Below, piece after piece: positions 26,601-34,936 of a DNA stretch of 64,000 nt. The position numbers and the translations under genes were made by a program. Source of the DNA: Verrucomicrobiota bacterium. Lineage in GTDB: Bacteria > Verrucomicrobiota > Verrucomicrobiia > Limisphaerales > JAEYXS01. The stretch's first letter is position 1. Each line of letters opens with the position of its first letter. Location: assembly GCA_023431185.1 (NCBI GenBank), contig JAEYXS010000023.1:9203-73202 (forward strand), read 5' to 3'. The notes under the pieces were generated by a model, which searched no databases, was not told the origin of the DNA, and worked only from the letters and a program-made list of their open reading frames with translations.

Positions 26601-26771
26601 GACGGCACGAACGCGCGCATGCCCCAGAGCGGCGTCTTCCGCCTTGATGGCACCCCCATGGAGAACCTCGGCGAAGTGCCGGATGTCCGCATCCCCATGT
26701 CACCCGATGACTGGCTGAGCGACCGCGATCCGCAACTGGACAAGGCGATCGAGATGCTCAAGGCGAAGTGA
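23622..26771 (+). CDS. Tricorn protease homologue (S41 family, secreted)
   Basis: 1,049 aa with a signal peptide (MNLFHRLALVAGLSLSFAAH, residues 1-20). The order of domains fits tricorn: a beta-propeller part with repeated SPDGKxxAF motifs (about 40-600), a C1 domain (from about 650), a PDZ domain (about 755-860) and the S41 core with DVRFNRGGN. Catalytic candidates correspond to tricorn Ser/His/Ser/Glu: S739-H740 in EASHAEV, S958 in YSNGE and E1014 in MENLGE. It should degrade peptides in the periplasm. A GTG three codons upstream (23613) is an alternative start. Followed by the RHS gene region, unrelated. Confidence 0.9.
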   Translation: MNLFHRLALVAGLSLSFAAHAQLAPPKPEPVIGARQPALSPDGKRLAFVYRGDIWLASSEGGRALPLTQHVESDGYPRFSPDGRWIAFASRREGSWDIYVIPSEGGEAQRLTWHGGADLPTGWSPDGKQVLFTGKRDSANFGIYSVDVENFGLKRYAEDYARLEHATFSPDGRQILYGRYGFPWARPRYVGSAAEQIWLLNVGSESRRPVTKNDFQQLWPQFLPDGKRMIAVSVGEVTPSTTKIDESIPKITDNADRTPNLWFIEPDGTRKRWSNFVGDGVRWPSVAAKSADVAFEYGPDIWLIKRGSTKPGKLALYVSVDSKQTTRRGETLAKDVTEAEPSPDGKTFAFGLRGDIWTIAMEKSKGPDARNSEFARRLTEWAGDDSDFNWSPDGKKLYFTSDREFNVRIYELALDTLKVTSLWNRPEDVTQIRLSPDGKQMAFWVAGADGGLYVLTLGDKAVKKVVPLPAPQWNGIGGGDIAWSPDNQWLCYQAEAGNRSWNLFVVPAQGGDPENVTRLNAFHGSPEWSPDGKYLFFRSTRDGNGLFVLPLQKEEARVDDAELKFVKPNGDLKVDIDFTDITRRIRRVATQYPEGNIMVTSKGVILFQSERDLWSVTYDGKTTKRLTTGGNKFAFRVSKDGNTVYYVNNGELFKARLPDATSPEKVSFLAEWERDVADERKAAFTQFWRSYNRGFYDPNFHGRDWTAIRKRYEPLLNSIDTNDEFATLLNQMVGELEASHAEVNPATNSVRNATTPHLGFEIDYAHTGPGLRIARVPEGAPGSFEKTRIQPGEYVVAINGLDVKPSEALYEAINDKGDRLFEFLVNTKPTREGARTVKYRPLKGNDWDNLLYNNRIERLRRETEEKSGGKIGYLHISAMGRDDQTRFEREVYEYIAGKEALIIDVRFNRGGNISDTLIDWLERKQHAWFRPRDGAPEPGPSRAWDKPVIVLMNEHSYSNGEMFPNAMRTRGLAKLVGMPTPGYVIWTMSMRLVDGTNARMPQSGVFRLDGTPMENLGEVPDVRIPMSPDDWLSDRDPQLDKAIEMLKAK

Positions 26772-26937
26772 CCGGCTGTGCAGATGGATAAAATCCGTCA
26801 CTTGGTCTTTTCTCAGCACTGTGAGGCTGGGCGCTCGCTGCTTTCTCAAACCAGTTGATTTCCTCTAATTTCAAGAAAGGGTTAGCGCGCAAGGAGTTGT
26901 CTCGGTGCCCTCAGTGGAATCGGGAAATGTCGCCGTT

Positions 26938-26953
26938 TGGCAATGATTTTGCT
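26938..26953 (+). promoter_or_regulatory. Sigma-54 promoter of the RHS gene
   Basis: TGGCAA-TGATT-TTGCT matches the consensus TGGCAC-N5-TTGCA closely. GG and GC are at the required spacing (10 nt between). The expected start of transcription is near 26964, about 30 nt before the ATG at 26996. It implies control by an NtrC-type activator. Confidence 0.6.
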
Positions 26954-26995
26954 GTAAAAGACTTAGCAGTCGTAGCCATAGCCGGAGATGTTCCC

Positions 26996-29900
26996 ATGAA
27001 AACCAGCCCTTTGCGGCTTTCGCCTTGCGTTTTCGGGCAGAGCTTTCGTCTGAAATGGTTGCCAGTATTGGTTGTTTTGTTACTGGTCTTCACCTCCTCC
27101 CTGTCCGCGCATATCTGCGGCCCGACCACCATCACGGTGGAGGTCGGCAAGACCGTCACCTGGCGCATCAAGGCGGACGTCGCGGAATCTGAAGAGAGTG
27201 CCTACGGCTTGACCGCTTTCCCGGATGCCAGCCTGGTGGAAGTCGATCGCATGGGGCCTTTCTTTGAATACAACTACGGCCAGTGGACCATCTACGGAAA
27301 ACAAGTCGGCACCACGACGATGACCGCCGGATGGTCCTATGCGCCATTCAGCGCCTCCGGCAGTTGCTCGGTCACCATCAATGTTGTCCCCACCTCCTCC
27401 CGGCCCAAGCCCACGGCCGAAGAACACAACGGTGGCACAGCCAACGACCCGGTGAACACCGCCACGGGCGAGCTGTTCTTCCAAAATCCATCCGACCTGT
27501 TCCTCGACGGCCCGATCCCCTTGGAGTTCAAGCGCTACTACTCCTCCCTCATGCTGGATAGCGGGATTCCGCAGAGCAATCACGGCATCAACTGGCGGCA
27601 CAACTTCGACCTCGTCCTAAACCGTGTCGGCACCAACATCACCGTCACCTATCTGGAAGGCCGCCCCATCCGTTTTCAACAGAGCGCCGGGAATTGGAAT
27701 CTCATCGCTCCGACGGACATCCGCTACCAGTTGCGCGAGGTCGGTGCCAACTTGGTGATGCTCGATCCCGAATCCCGGCGGCGTTATACCTTCGATACCG
27801 ATGGCCGGCTGCTCTCCATCAAGGACCGCAATAACAACACGCTCACAGTCACATACTCGGACGGCGGCAACGGGATAAACATCGCCAGCATCGCCGATGG
27901 ATTAGGTCGCCAATTGAGCTTCACCTACTTCGGCTTTCAATTTCTACGCACCGTTTCCGATGGCACCCGCACTGTTACCTTTGATTATTCCAACGACCGC
28001 CTCGCCTTCGTGCAAGATACAAGGGGATTCAGCACCTCTTACACATACGACAGTTTTTCCGGTGATCGCCGTGGCCTGCTGCTCCAAGCTGCGAAACCGC
28101 GGGGAAATACACCGATTGTCCAGACCTACGATACAGAGCGCCGTGTCAAGGAACAGTCGGACGCCTTCGCGAACAAGCACACGTTCACCTATGCCGGCCT
28201 GCAAACAACCGTCACTGCGCCCGATGGCGGCACCGTGGTGCATACGCATGACGTCAATGGCCGCCTCGTCCAATCGGTCCGTTCGGATGCGGGCACCATC
28301 AACGTCGGCTACAGCCCGGCCAGCTTGCGCAATGCCATCACGAACGCCACCAGCGCCCCGAGGTCTTATGCGTTCGATATCGCCAGCGGATTCATCGAAT
28401 ACATCACCAATGCATTAGGACAGGTCACCCGCTTCTCCTATACTAACCAGACGGATGCCGATGGCTTCACCTATCGTGAAGTCAGTCAGATCCTGCATCC
28501 GGATGGTTCCCACGATGCCTTCTTTTTTGATGCGAACGGCAACCGCTTGGTACGCCGTGACCGCAGCGGCAACACCTGGACCTGCACTTACAATGCGCGC
28601 GGCCAGATCTTGACGGAACTGAACCCGCTCGGCGGCACGACGACCTATACTTATAACGCCGACGGCACGCTGGCGACCAAGACCGACCCGGCGAGCAACC
28701 TGACAAGTTACACCTACGATGCGTTGAAGCGGCGCATCAAGATCACCCATGCGGACGGCACCTTCCGCCAATGGAACTTCGACAACCAGGATCGCATGCT
28801 CAATTGGACGAACGAAGTCGGACATGTGGTGACTTATGTGTATGACACTAACGGGAACCTTACCCGTGTCACCGATGCCAAGGGCGATCACACGAACTAC
28901 GCCTATGACAATGGCGACCGGCTCATCCGGGTCACCGACCGCCTCGGCACGCAGTTCAACTATGCCTATGACACCATGGGCCGGGTGAAATCGCTCGCCA
29001 CAGGATTTCTGGATTCCATAGGCTACGGCTACGATCTGGCGGGCAACTTGCGTTACATCACCAATTCACTGGGCGAGGTGCGCACCAATCACTTCGATGT
29101 GAACGGGCGCCTGACCGCCGTGGTGGATACGCTGGGCAACACGAATCTGCACAATTACGATGCGGAGGGACGCATCACCAGCATGGTCACACCTGAAGGG
29201 AACCTGCGTGAGTTCGCCTACGACAGTTCCCATCGCGTGGTGGCGTTTGAAGGGTCAGGCGGGCGGCCCACGCACTTGCAGTTCGACGGCCGTGGCTGGG
29301 TTACGAATATGGCAGTGATGGAGCCTAACGCCCGGACCAGCATCCAGCGAAATGGCCTGGGCCAGGTCACCAAGATCATCACGCCGCGCAATGATCAATG
29401 GACCTTTGCCTACGATACTTCCGGTCGGCCCACATCCCAAACCGATCCCGCAGGGAAGACGACGACCAGCACCTATGACACCCGCAACCGGGTCAGCACT
29501 ATCACCTATCCCGACAGCATGGGCTCCGTACAGCTCAGCTACAACGGGGTGAATGAACTGACGCGTCGCCTGTTCTCCGACGGTCTTGATCTGCAATATA
29601 CCTACGACACCATCGGACGGCTGACCGGCGTTAATGGCGTCACTGTCAGCTACGATGACGAGGGGCGCATCGCATCGTGCAACGGCTTCGTGAACACGAT
29701 TGATGAGTTTTCAGGCCGCATCACAGAAGTGGAGGTGGCGCCTTTCACTTACATCACCTATACCTACGACGCCATGGGGCGGGTCACCCAGGTCGGCGAT
29801 TGGGCGGGCGGGGTCACCACCCTGGCGTATGATGCAGCCGGGAGGTTGACCTCCATCACCCGCCCTAACGGGCTGATCACCACGTACACGCATAACAAAG

Positions 29901-31381
29901 ACGGACGGCTCACCGGTATCTTCGTGAACAACAACCTGAACGAGATAACGCTGTCGTATGACGGCGAGGGCAATCTGATCAGCGATTCCCGGCATCAACC
30001 GTTGGAATTCAACCTGACGGCCAGCCAGACCAGTCAGACCTTCACCACGGCGGAGAAGCGTACGGGCACCACGTATGATGCCTTGGGCCGGGCGACGAGT
30101 TCCGGCGGCACCACTTACACTTGGAATCTGGCGGGTTTCATGACGGGCTACACCAGTCCCTCGCGCACGGTGCAGTTCGAGTACAATGGCTTTGGCCATG
30201 TCACCCGGCGCACGGAGAACAGTGTGAGCCGAGATTTCGTGTGGAACTACTCGTTCTATTTCCCACGCATCACGAAGGAGAAGCGCGATGGCAGCGATCA
30301 CCGTTACTACGTGCATCTGCCTTCCGGCCAGTTGCTCTACAGCCTTGAAGCCGCGGACAACGCCCGCACCGATTATCACTTCGATGAGCAGGGCAACACG
30401 CTGTTCCTCAGTGATGCTTCCGGCAATCCCACCGCCGTCTATGCCTATCTCCCGTATGGTGAGAAGCAGGTGGATGGCGCGCCGGGCGAGAACCTGTTCA
30501 CGTTCCAAGGCGCCTGGTCTGTGCTGACGGAGCCGGAGGAGAATCTGTATGTGATGGGTGTGCGGATGTACGACGCAGGCACCGGACGGTTCCTCAGTCG
30601 CGACGAGGCGTTCCCGAGCCTGAATCCGCAGGCACTGAATCCGTATGCGTATGCAGCGGGAAATCCTCTGCGTTACTTCGATCCCATGGGGATGTCACCC
30701 AATGCCAGCGGGGCTGAATCTGCCTCGACTGGTGAACGGGTGGCCGAAGGTACCCGCGCTACTTTGGACAGCGCCGGGGCCATCCAAGGCATAGTAGGCC
30801 ACGCCGCCGAAACTTCCTTGGCCAAAGCATCGACCCTCGCCAAGGCCACCACCGACGCTATCGGGGAAACGCCTTTCTTTATCAACGGCGCGACGCAGGC
30901 ATTGAAGGCAGAGGAGCAGGCGTTGAAACTGAACAACCTGGTGAACGGCAAAGGCATGAAAGCTCTGGGCCACGCCGGCACCGGCGCCCAGCTCATCGGC
31001 ATCGGTCGGAACATGTGGAAGCTCCATGAACAGCTCGGCAAAAACGCCTCGGAAAGCGAACGGCAGGCAGCGTTGGCCCTGCGGTCAGCCGAGCTCATGG
31101 CCCGGAATGCATTCGATTCCTATGAGAAGAAGAACATCAATTACTACCAACTTCGCCAGCGGTTAAATGATGCGAATTACTGGCTGCGGAGACGTCTGCT
31201 GGATATCGATGATACCTACTACGCGGACCTGGCGCTGCAAACTTTCCGGACCGGCCTGGAATCGCTGGGTTCTTTCATCCCGGACTTTGGATTGTTCACC
31301 GGCAGCTACATCGATGGAGCCACGAGCCTGGGCCAGACCCTGGGCACGGACCGGCTATTCGATGGCCTCTTATACCGCTGA
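26996..31381 (+). CDS. Secreted RHS/YD-repeat protein with unknown C-terminal domain
   Basis: 1,461 aa. A signal peptide (about 1-40, VLVVLLLVFTSSLSAH) is followed by an Ig-like segment and a DUF6531-type start (DPVNTATGELFFQNPSDLFL, near 150). About 260-1,150 are tandem YD repeats (YDxxGRL..., e.g. YDAMGRVTQV), forming the RHS shell. The core-associated domain MGVRMYDAGTGRFLSRDEAF and the DPMG cut-type motif are at about 1,187-1,232. The last 230 residues are helical, Ala-rich, and match no toxin I know. The ATG is chosen for the good GGAG 8 nt upstream and the signal peptide. Likely surface polymorphic-toxin or structural protein; no immunity gene is recognised. Confidence 0.88.
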   Translation: MKTSPLRLSPCVFGQSFRLKWLPVLVVLLLVFTSSLSAHICGPTTITVEVGKTVTWRIKADVAESEESAYGLTAFPDASLVEVDRMGPFFEYNYGQWTIYGKQVGTTTMTAGWSYAPFSASGSCSVTINVVPTSSRPKPTAEEHNGGTANDPVNTATGELFFQNPSDLFLDGPIPLEFKRYYSSLMLDSGIPQSNHGINWRHNFDLVLNRVGTNITVTYLEGRPIRFQQSAGNWNLIAPTDIRYQLREVGANLVMLDPESRRRYTFDTDGRLLSIKDRNNNTLTVTYSDGGNGINIASIADGLGRQLSFTYFGFQFLRTVSDGTRTVTFDYSNDRLAFVQDTRGFSTSYTYDSFSGDRRGLLLQAAKPRGNTPIVQTYDTERRVKEQSDAFANKHTFTYAGLQTTVTAPDGGTVVHTHDVNGRLVQSVRSDAGTINVGYSPASLRNAITNATSAPRSYAFDIASGFIEYITNALGQVTRFSYTNQTDADGFTYREVSQILHPDGSHDAFFFDANGNRLVRRDRSGNTWTCTYNARGQILTELNPLGGTTTYTYNADGTLATKTDPASNLTSYTYDALKRRIKITHADGTFRQWNFDNQDRMLNWTNEVGHVVTYVYDTNGNLTRVTDAKGDHTNYAYDNGDRLIRVTDRLGTQFNYAYDTMGRVKSLATGFLDSIGYGYDLAGNLRYITNSLGEVRTNHFDVNGRLTAVVDTLGNTNLHNYDAEGRITSMVTPEGNLREFAYDSSHRVVAFEGSGGRPTHLQFDGRGWVTNMAVMEPNARTSIQRNGLGQVTKIITPRNDQWTFAYDTSGRPTSQTDPAGKTTTSTYDTRNRVSTITYPDSMGSVQLSYNGVNELTRRLFSDGLDLQYTYDTIGRLTGVNGVTVSYDDEGRIASCNGFVNTIDEFSGRITEVEVAPFTYITYTYDAMGRVTQVGDWAGGVTTLAYDAAGRLTSITRPNGLITTYTHNKDGRLTGIFVNNNLNEITLSYDGEGNLISDSRHQPLEFNLTASQTSQTFTTAEKRTGTTYDALGRATSSGGTTYTWNLAGFMTGYTSPSRTVQFEYNGFGHVTRRTENSVSRDFVWNYSFYFPRITKEKRDGSDHRYYVHLPSGQLLYSLEAADNARTDYHFDEQGNTLFLSDASGNPTAVYAYLPYGEKQVDGAPGENLFTFQGAWSVLTEPEENLYVMGVRMYDAGTGRFLSRDEAFPSLNPQALNPYAYAAGNPLRYFDPMGMSPNASGAESASTGERVAEGTRATLDSAGAIQGIVGHAAETSLAKASTLAKATTDAIGETPFFINGATQALKAEEQALKLNNLVNGKGMKALGHAGTGAQLIGIGRNMWKLHEQLGKNASESERQAALALRSAELMARNAFDSYEKKNINYYQLRQRLNDANYWLRRRLLDIDDTYYADLALQTFRTGLESLGSFIPDFGLFTGSYIDGATSLGQTLGTDRLFDGLLYR

Positions 31382-31382
31382 T

Positions 31383-31994
31383 ATGAAAAGGCATTTTATG
31401 AAAGCTGGCATGATGCAGACCATGACCGCCCTGCTGTGCGGCACCGCTTTGATCTCGCCCATCACCCAACAGCGGGCGCTGGCCCATTCAGCGGTGAACT
31501 ATTATTATGATGCGGGAGGCCGGCTCACCTATGTCAATCTAGGTGGCGGCAGATCCATCGAATACATCTACGATTCCTCCAGCAATCTGCTGCGCAAGAC
31601 GGTGACGGTGTTCGTCGATTCGGATGCGGACCAGCTCAACGATGCTTGGGAGCAACAATACTTCAGCGGATTGTCACGCACCGGCACGGATGACTTCGAC
31701 AACGATGGCATGAGCGATCTGGATGAATACCGTGCGGGGACGGATCCGACGGATGCGCAATCCAAGCTGAAGACCACGCTCGTACAGGAAGGGGGCGGGC
31801 ATTACAGCGTGGAATGGCCGACGGTCCCGGGAAAACGCTACCTGCTGCAATATAAGGACGACCTGAACAGCCCGGCGTGGACGAATGCGTTCGATCCGTT
31901 CATCGCGAATTCTACACAATCGTCGTTTTACGATGAGAGCAGCAATGGAGTGAGCAAGCGGTATTACCGTTTGTTGATCGTGCCGGAGGTGTAA
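31383..31994 (+). CDS. Small secreted YD-repeat/thrombospondin-type-3-like protein
   Basis: 203 aa. A signal peptide-like start (about 1-34) leads into two YD-repeat units (YYYDAGGRLTYVNLGGGRSI and YIYDSSSNLLRKT, about 41-73), as found in RHS proteins. Then come calcium-binding TSP3-like Asp loops (DSDADQLNDAW and DDFDNDGMSDLDEYRAGTDP) and a C-terminal beta-sandwich module (EWPTVPGKRYLLQYKDDLN...) frequent in secreted Verrucomicrobiota proteins. It starts 1 nt after the RHS stop, so both are probably made together. Partner, immunity or remnant role is open. Confidence 0.7.
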   Translation: MKRHFMKAGMMQTMTALLCGTALISPITQQRALAHSAVNYYYDAGGRLTYVNLGGGRSIEYIYDSSSNLLRKTVTVFVDSDADQLNDAWEQQYFSGLSRTGTDDFDNDGMSDLDEYRAGTDPTDAQSKLKTTLVQEGGGHYSVEWPTVPGKRYLLQYKDDLNSPAWTNAFDPFIANSTQSSFYDESSNGVSKRYYRLLIVPEV

Positions 31995-32112
31995 GATGGT
32001 CGTGCCCGCAGAGGACAGCCAGCGTTGCCTGCCAATCAAAGGATTCTCTGTCACCCAACCGTCATTAACACATACTTGTCTTCGGGCGGGATTGCGTCAA
32101 AGTTGGGGCGTT

Positions 32113-33141
32113 ATGCGCCGTATCTTGAACATTTTGCTGTTCGTCGCCGGGACGGGAGTTGCCCTGGCCCAGACGTCCCTCGTACCGGAGGCCCCGACTT
32201 TGGTGCCCGGGGTGCGGGAAATCATGTATCAGGGCTGGAAGAACTCGCTCGTGATGGAGGCGCCCGATGCCGACATCAAAGTAGTGGTGGTACCAGAAGT
32301 GGGCGGGCGCATCATGGAATTCTCCTACGAGGGCAACAACATCATGTGGATGTCGCCGGATGCCCCTGGCCGCACGCTGGCCACGCATCCCAAGGGTTTT
32401 TCCTCCGGCGGACATCAATCGGACATCGGGCCGGAACTGCGCACCCCCGCCATCCCGAACCGGCAGGCCTTGTTCATCGGGCCATACAAAGGCTCCACGC
32501 CGCGCGAATTGACGGTGAAGGTGGAAAGTGAAGAGCACAAAGCCACCGGCGTGCAGCTCATCCGCGAATTGGTCCTCGATCCCATCAACGGCGAGCTGGG
32601 TGTGCTCCAGACCATCAAGAACATCTCGGCTACGAACGTTTCCTACTGCGTGTGGGACCGCACTTTGTGCAAAGGCGGCGGCTTCGCTTTCTTCCCCTTG
32701 CCCAAGAAGAGCAAGTTCCCCGCGAAGTGGGCCATCCGCGGCCAGGCAGAAGGAAAATATTTTTACGATGGCATCAATCCGCAGCACGAGAACGTGAAGA
32801 TCATCAAGAACACACTCGTGGCCTATTGCAAGGGTCCGCAGGCCAAGATCGGCTCGGACAGTGATGCGGGCTGGATGGCGTATGTGAAGGGCAATCTGCT
32901 CTTCGTGAAATATTTCCCGTACTCGCCCAAGGGCCGCTACTCGGATGGCGGCAATTCCGTGGAAGTTTATTGGAACGAGAACTTCGCGGAGATCGAGCCG
33001 CTAAGCCCGGAAGCTGTAATCGCCCCCGGCGAGACCTATTCCTTCCCGGAGAAGTGGCTGCTCATCGAGCTGGACAGTGATGTCCACACGCACCAGCAGG
33101 CTGCGGAACTGGTGAAGCAGATCCCGGTGTTCAAGTTTTAA
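32113..33141 (+). CDS. DUF4380-type secreted protein
   Basis: 342 aa with a signal peptide (MRRILNILLFVAGTGVALAQ). The fold looks like the galactose-mutarotase/aldose-epimerase superfamily: VVPEVGGRIMEFSYEGNNIMW at about 58-78 is its characteristic start, and GGHQSDIGPELR and KWLLIELDSDVHTH follow. DUF4380 proteins have no established function; sugar binding is inferred. The ATG is chosen for the signal peptide; the frame is open further upstream but without it. It ends convergently, overlapping the sulfatase stop by 4 nt. Confidence 0.75.
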   Translation: MRRILNILLFVAGTGVALAQTSLVPEAPTLVPGVREIMYQGWKNSLVMEAPDADIKVVVVPEVGGRIMEFSYEGNNIMWMSPDAPGRTLATHPKGFSSGGHQSDIGPELRTPAIPNRQALFIGPYKGSTPRELTVKVESEEHKATGVQLIRELVLDPINGELGVLQTIKNISATNVSYCVWDRTLCKGGGFAFFPLPKKSKFPAKWAIRGQAEGKYFYDGINPQHENVKIIKNTLVAYCKGPQAKIGSDSDAGWMAYVKGNLLFVKYFPYSPKGRYSDGGNSVEVYWNENFAEIEPLSPEAVIAPGETYSFPEKWLLIELDSDVHTHQQAAELVKQIPVFKF

Positions 33142-34901
33142 GGCAGCCGCTTCAGCCACACGCGGTTGAGCTTCATCAGCTCAGTGCCGGGGGCGTCCAG
33201 CACTTCGGCCCGCAGGATGACGGGGCCGGGGCGCAAGTTGATGGTGCCCATGGTGTGGCGATGGAACACATTCCCGGACGGGGTGGCGTGCGGGCTAAAT
33301 TCCACGGATTGTTTGCCGAGGCTGAGCTTTAGTTTGCCGCCTTCATCCACGGCCCGGCAGGCGTAGGAGAGGCTGAGTTCGTAACGACCGCCGCGAGCCA
33401 CTTCGAGCTGCCACTCGGCGGAGTCACCAGGTTTCGCCCAGCCTTCGATGGTGTCCCAGTCGTAGCCTTCGAAGACGTACTTGGTCTGCTCGCCTTTGAG
33501 GGTAGCCCAGCTTCCTTGCAGCTCCACCTCTTCACCCATCACATGGCCGATGGGGATGGGCACGGGTGCATACTTCACATCCTTGGTCACCTCACCGAAC
33601 CAGCGCAGGAACTCGGCGCGCAAGGCTTTCACCCGGTCAGGATGCTGTGTGGCGAGGTTCTTTTGCTCACCGGGATCTTTCTGGAGGTCGAATAACTGCC
33701 ACTTGGCTGGGTCCACGGCGGCCTTGCTGCCGAACTGGGCGACGAGCTTGAACTGCGGATCGCTGATAGCCCAGCGCTCATCGGCATCGGGAAAGAAACG
33801 GTTCCAAGTGTGATAGACATACGGCTGATGCGTCTCACCCCGACCGGCCTTGAGCAAGGGGACGAGGCTGCGGCCATCGATGGTGCGGTCTTTAGGCACC
33901 GTAGCACCGGCCAGTTCGCAGAAGGTGGGGAGCAGATCGACGTGGGAAGTTTGTGCGGTCACTTTGCCGCCTTTCGGGAACTGGCCGGACCAGCGCACGA
34001 AGAGCGGCGAACGCACGCCGCCTTCATAGACGCCCGCTTTGTTGCCACGCATCCCACCCTGCCAATGCTTGCTCACGCCGCCGTTGTCGCTCATGAAGGC
34101 GATGATGGTGTTTTCGGCGAGCCCCTTCGCTTGCAAGTGGGCGAGGAGTTTGCCGATGTTCTGGTCGATGCGTTCCACCTGCGCGTAGATGCGGGCTTCG
34201 CGGATGGGCAGGCCGAGCTTCAGATACTTCTCGATGAGCGCATCGCCTTTCGGCTGGTTGAAGTGCGAGGTGTCGAGGATGTGCGGGGAGTGCGGTGCGT
34301 TGAAGGCGAGGTAGCAGAAGAAGGGAGACTTTTGCGTGCGCGTGGTGGTGTCGATGAACTCCATGGCCGTCTCGGTGAAGAGATCGCTTACGTAACCGCG
34401 CGTCTCCACGGGGCGGCCGTTGTGCACGAGCTGGTCGGCGAATTCATAACGCTCGATGTGCCCGTGATAATGACCGAGGAATTCATCGAAGCCGCGCTGT
34501 TGCGGCTGGTAACCGTGATACAGGCCGAGATGCCACTTGCCGAAGAGCCCGGTGCGATAGCCCGCCTTTTTCAGCAACTCGGCCACCGTAGTTTCGCCGA
34601 GACCGAGGGAATCGCCGCCGAAACGGGTGTTGTAGAGACCGGTGCGAAGATAATAACGGCCGGTCATCAGGCCGGCGCGCGTGGGGGCGCAGACCGGCTG
34701 GACGTAGAAGCGGGTGAACTGCACACCATCGCGGGCGAGCGAGTCCAGGTTCGGCGTGGTGATGTGCGGATTCCCCGTGGCTCCGAGATCCCAGTAGCCC
34801 TGGTCATCGGTGACGATGAGGAGGATGTTCGGGCGCGAATCGGCGGCCAGCACTGGCTGGCAGCAAAGCCAGAGCAGGAGGAACCACAGGGATTTTCGCA
34901 T
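33138..34901 (-). CDS. Secreted arylsulfatase (S1 family)
   Basis: 587 aa, signal peptide (MRKSLWFLLLWLCCQPVLAA). Metal-binding TDDQG (31-35) and the formylglycine motif C71-A-P-T-R75 followed by GLMTGR are intact, as is GKWHLG, so it should be active once matured by a formylglycine-generating enzyme, which is not in this window. The C-terminal 130 residues form an extra beta-rich carbohydrate-binding-like domain (AEWQLEVARGGRYELSLSYA). Likely substrate: sulfated polysaccharide, class unknown. Paralogue of the next sulfatase, with a nearly identical signal peptide. Confidence 0.92.
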   Translation of the reverse strand: MRKSLWFLLLWLCCQPVLAADSRPNILLIVTDDQGYWDLGATGNPHITTPNLDSLARDGVQFTRFYVQPVCAPTRAGLMTGRYYLRTGLYNTRFGGDSLGLGETTVAELLKKAGYRTGLFGKWHLGLYHGYQPQQRGFDEFLGHYHGHIERYEFADQLVHNGRPVETRGYVSDLFTETAMEFIDTTTRTQKSPFFCYLAFNAPHSPHILDTSHFNQPKGDALIEKYLKLGLPIREARIYAQVERIDQNIGKLLAHLQAKGLAENTIIAFMSDNGGVSKHWQGGMRGNKAGVYEGGVRSPLFVRWSGQFPKGGKVTAQTSHVDLLPTFCELAGATVPKDRTIDGRSLVPLLKAGRGETHQPYVYHTWNRFFPDADERWAISDPQFKLVAQFGSKAAVDPAKWQLFDLQKDPGEQKNLATQHPDRVKALRAEFLRWFGEVTKDVKYAPVPIPIGHVMGEEVELQGSWATLKGEQTKYVFEGYDWDTIEGWAKPGDSAEWQLEVARGGRYELSLSYACRAVDEGGKLKLSLGKQSVEFSPHATPSGNVFHRHTMGTINLRPGPVILRAEVLDAPGTELMKLNRVWLKRLP

Positions 34902-34936
34902 GCTGTTGATTTAGCACAGCGGTTCGAGATTGGGAA

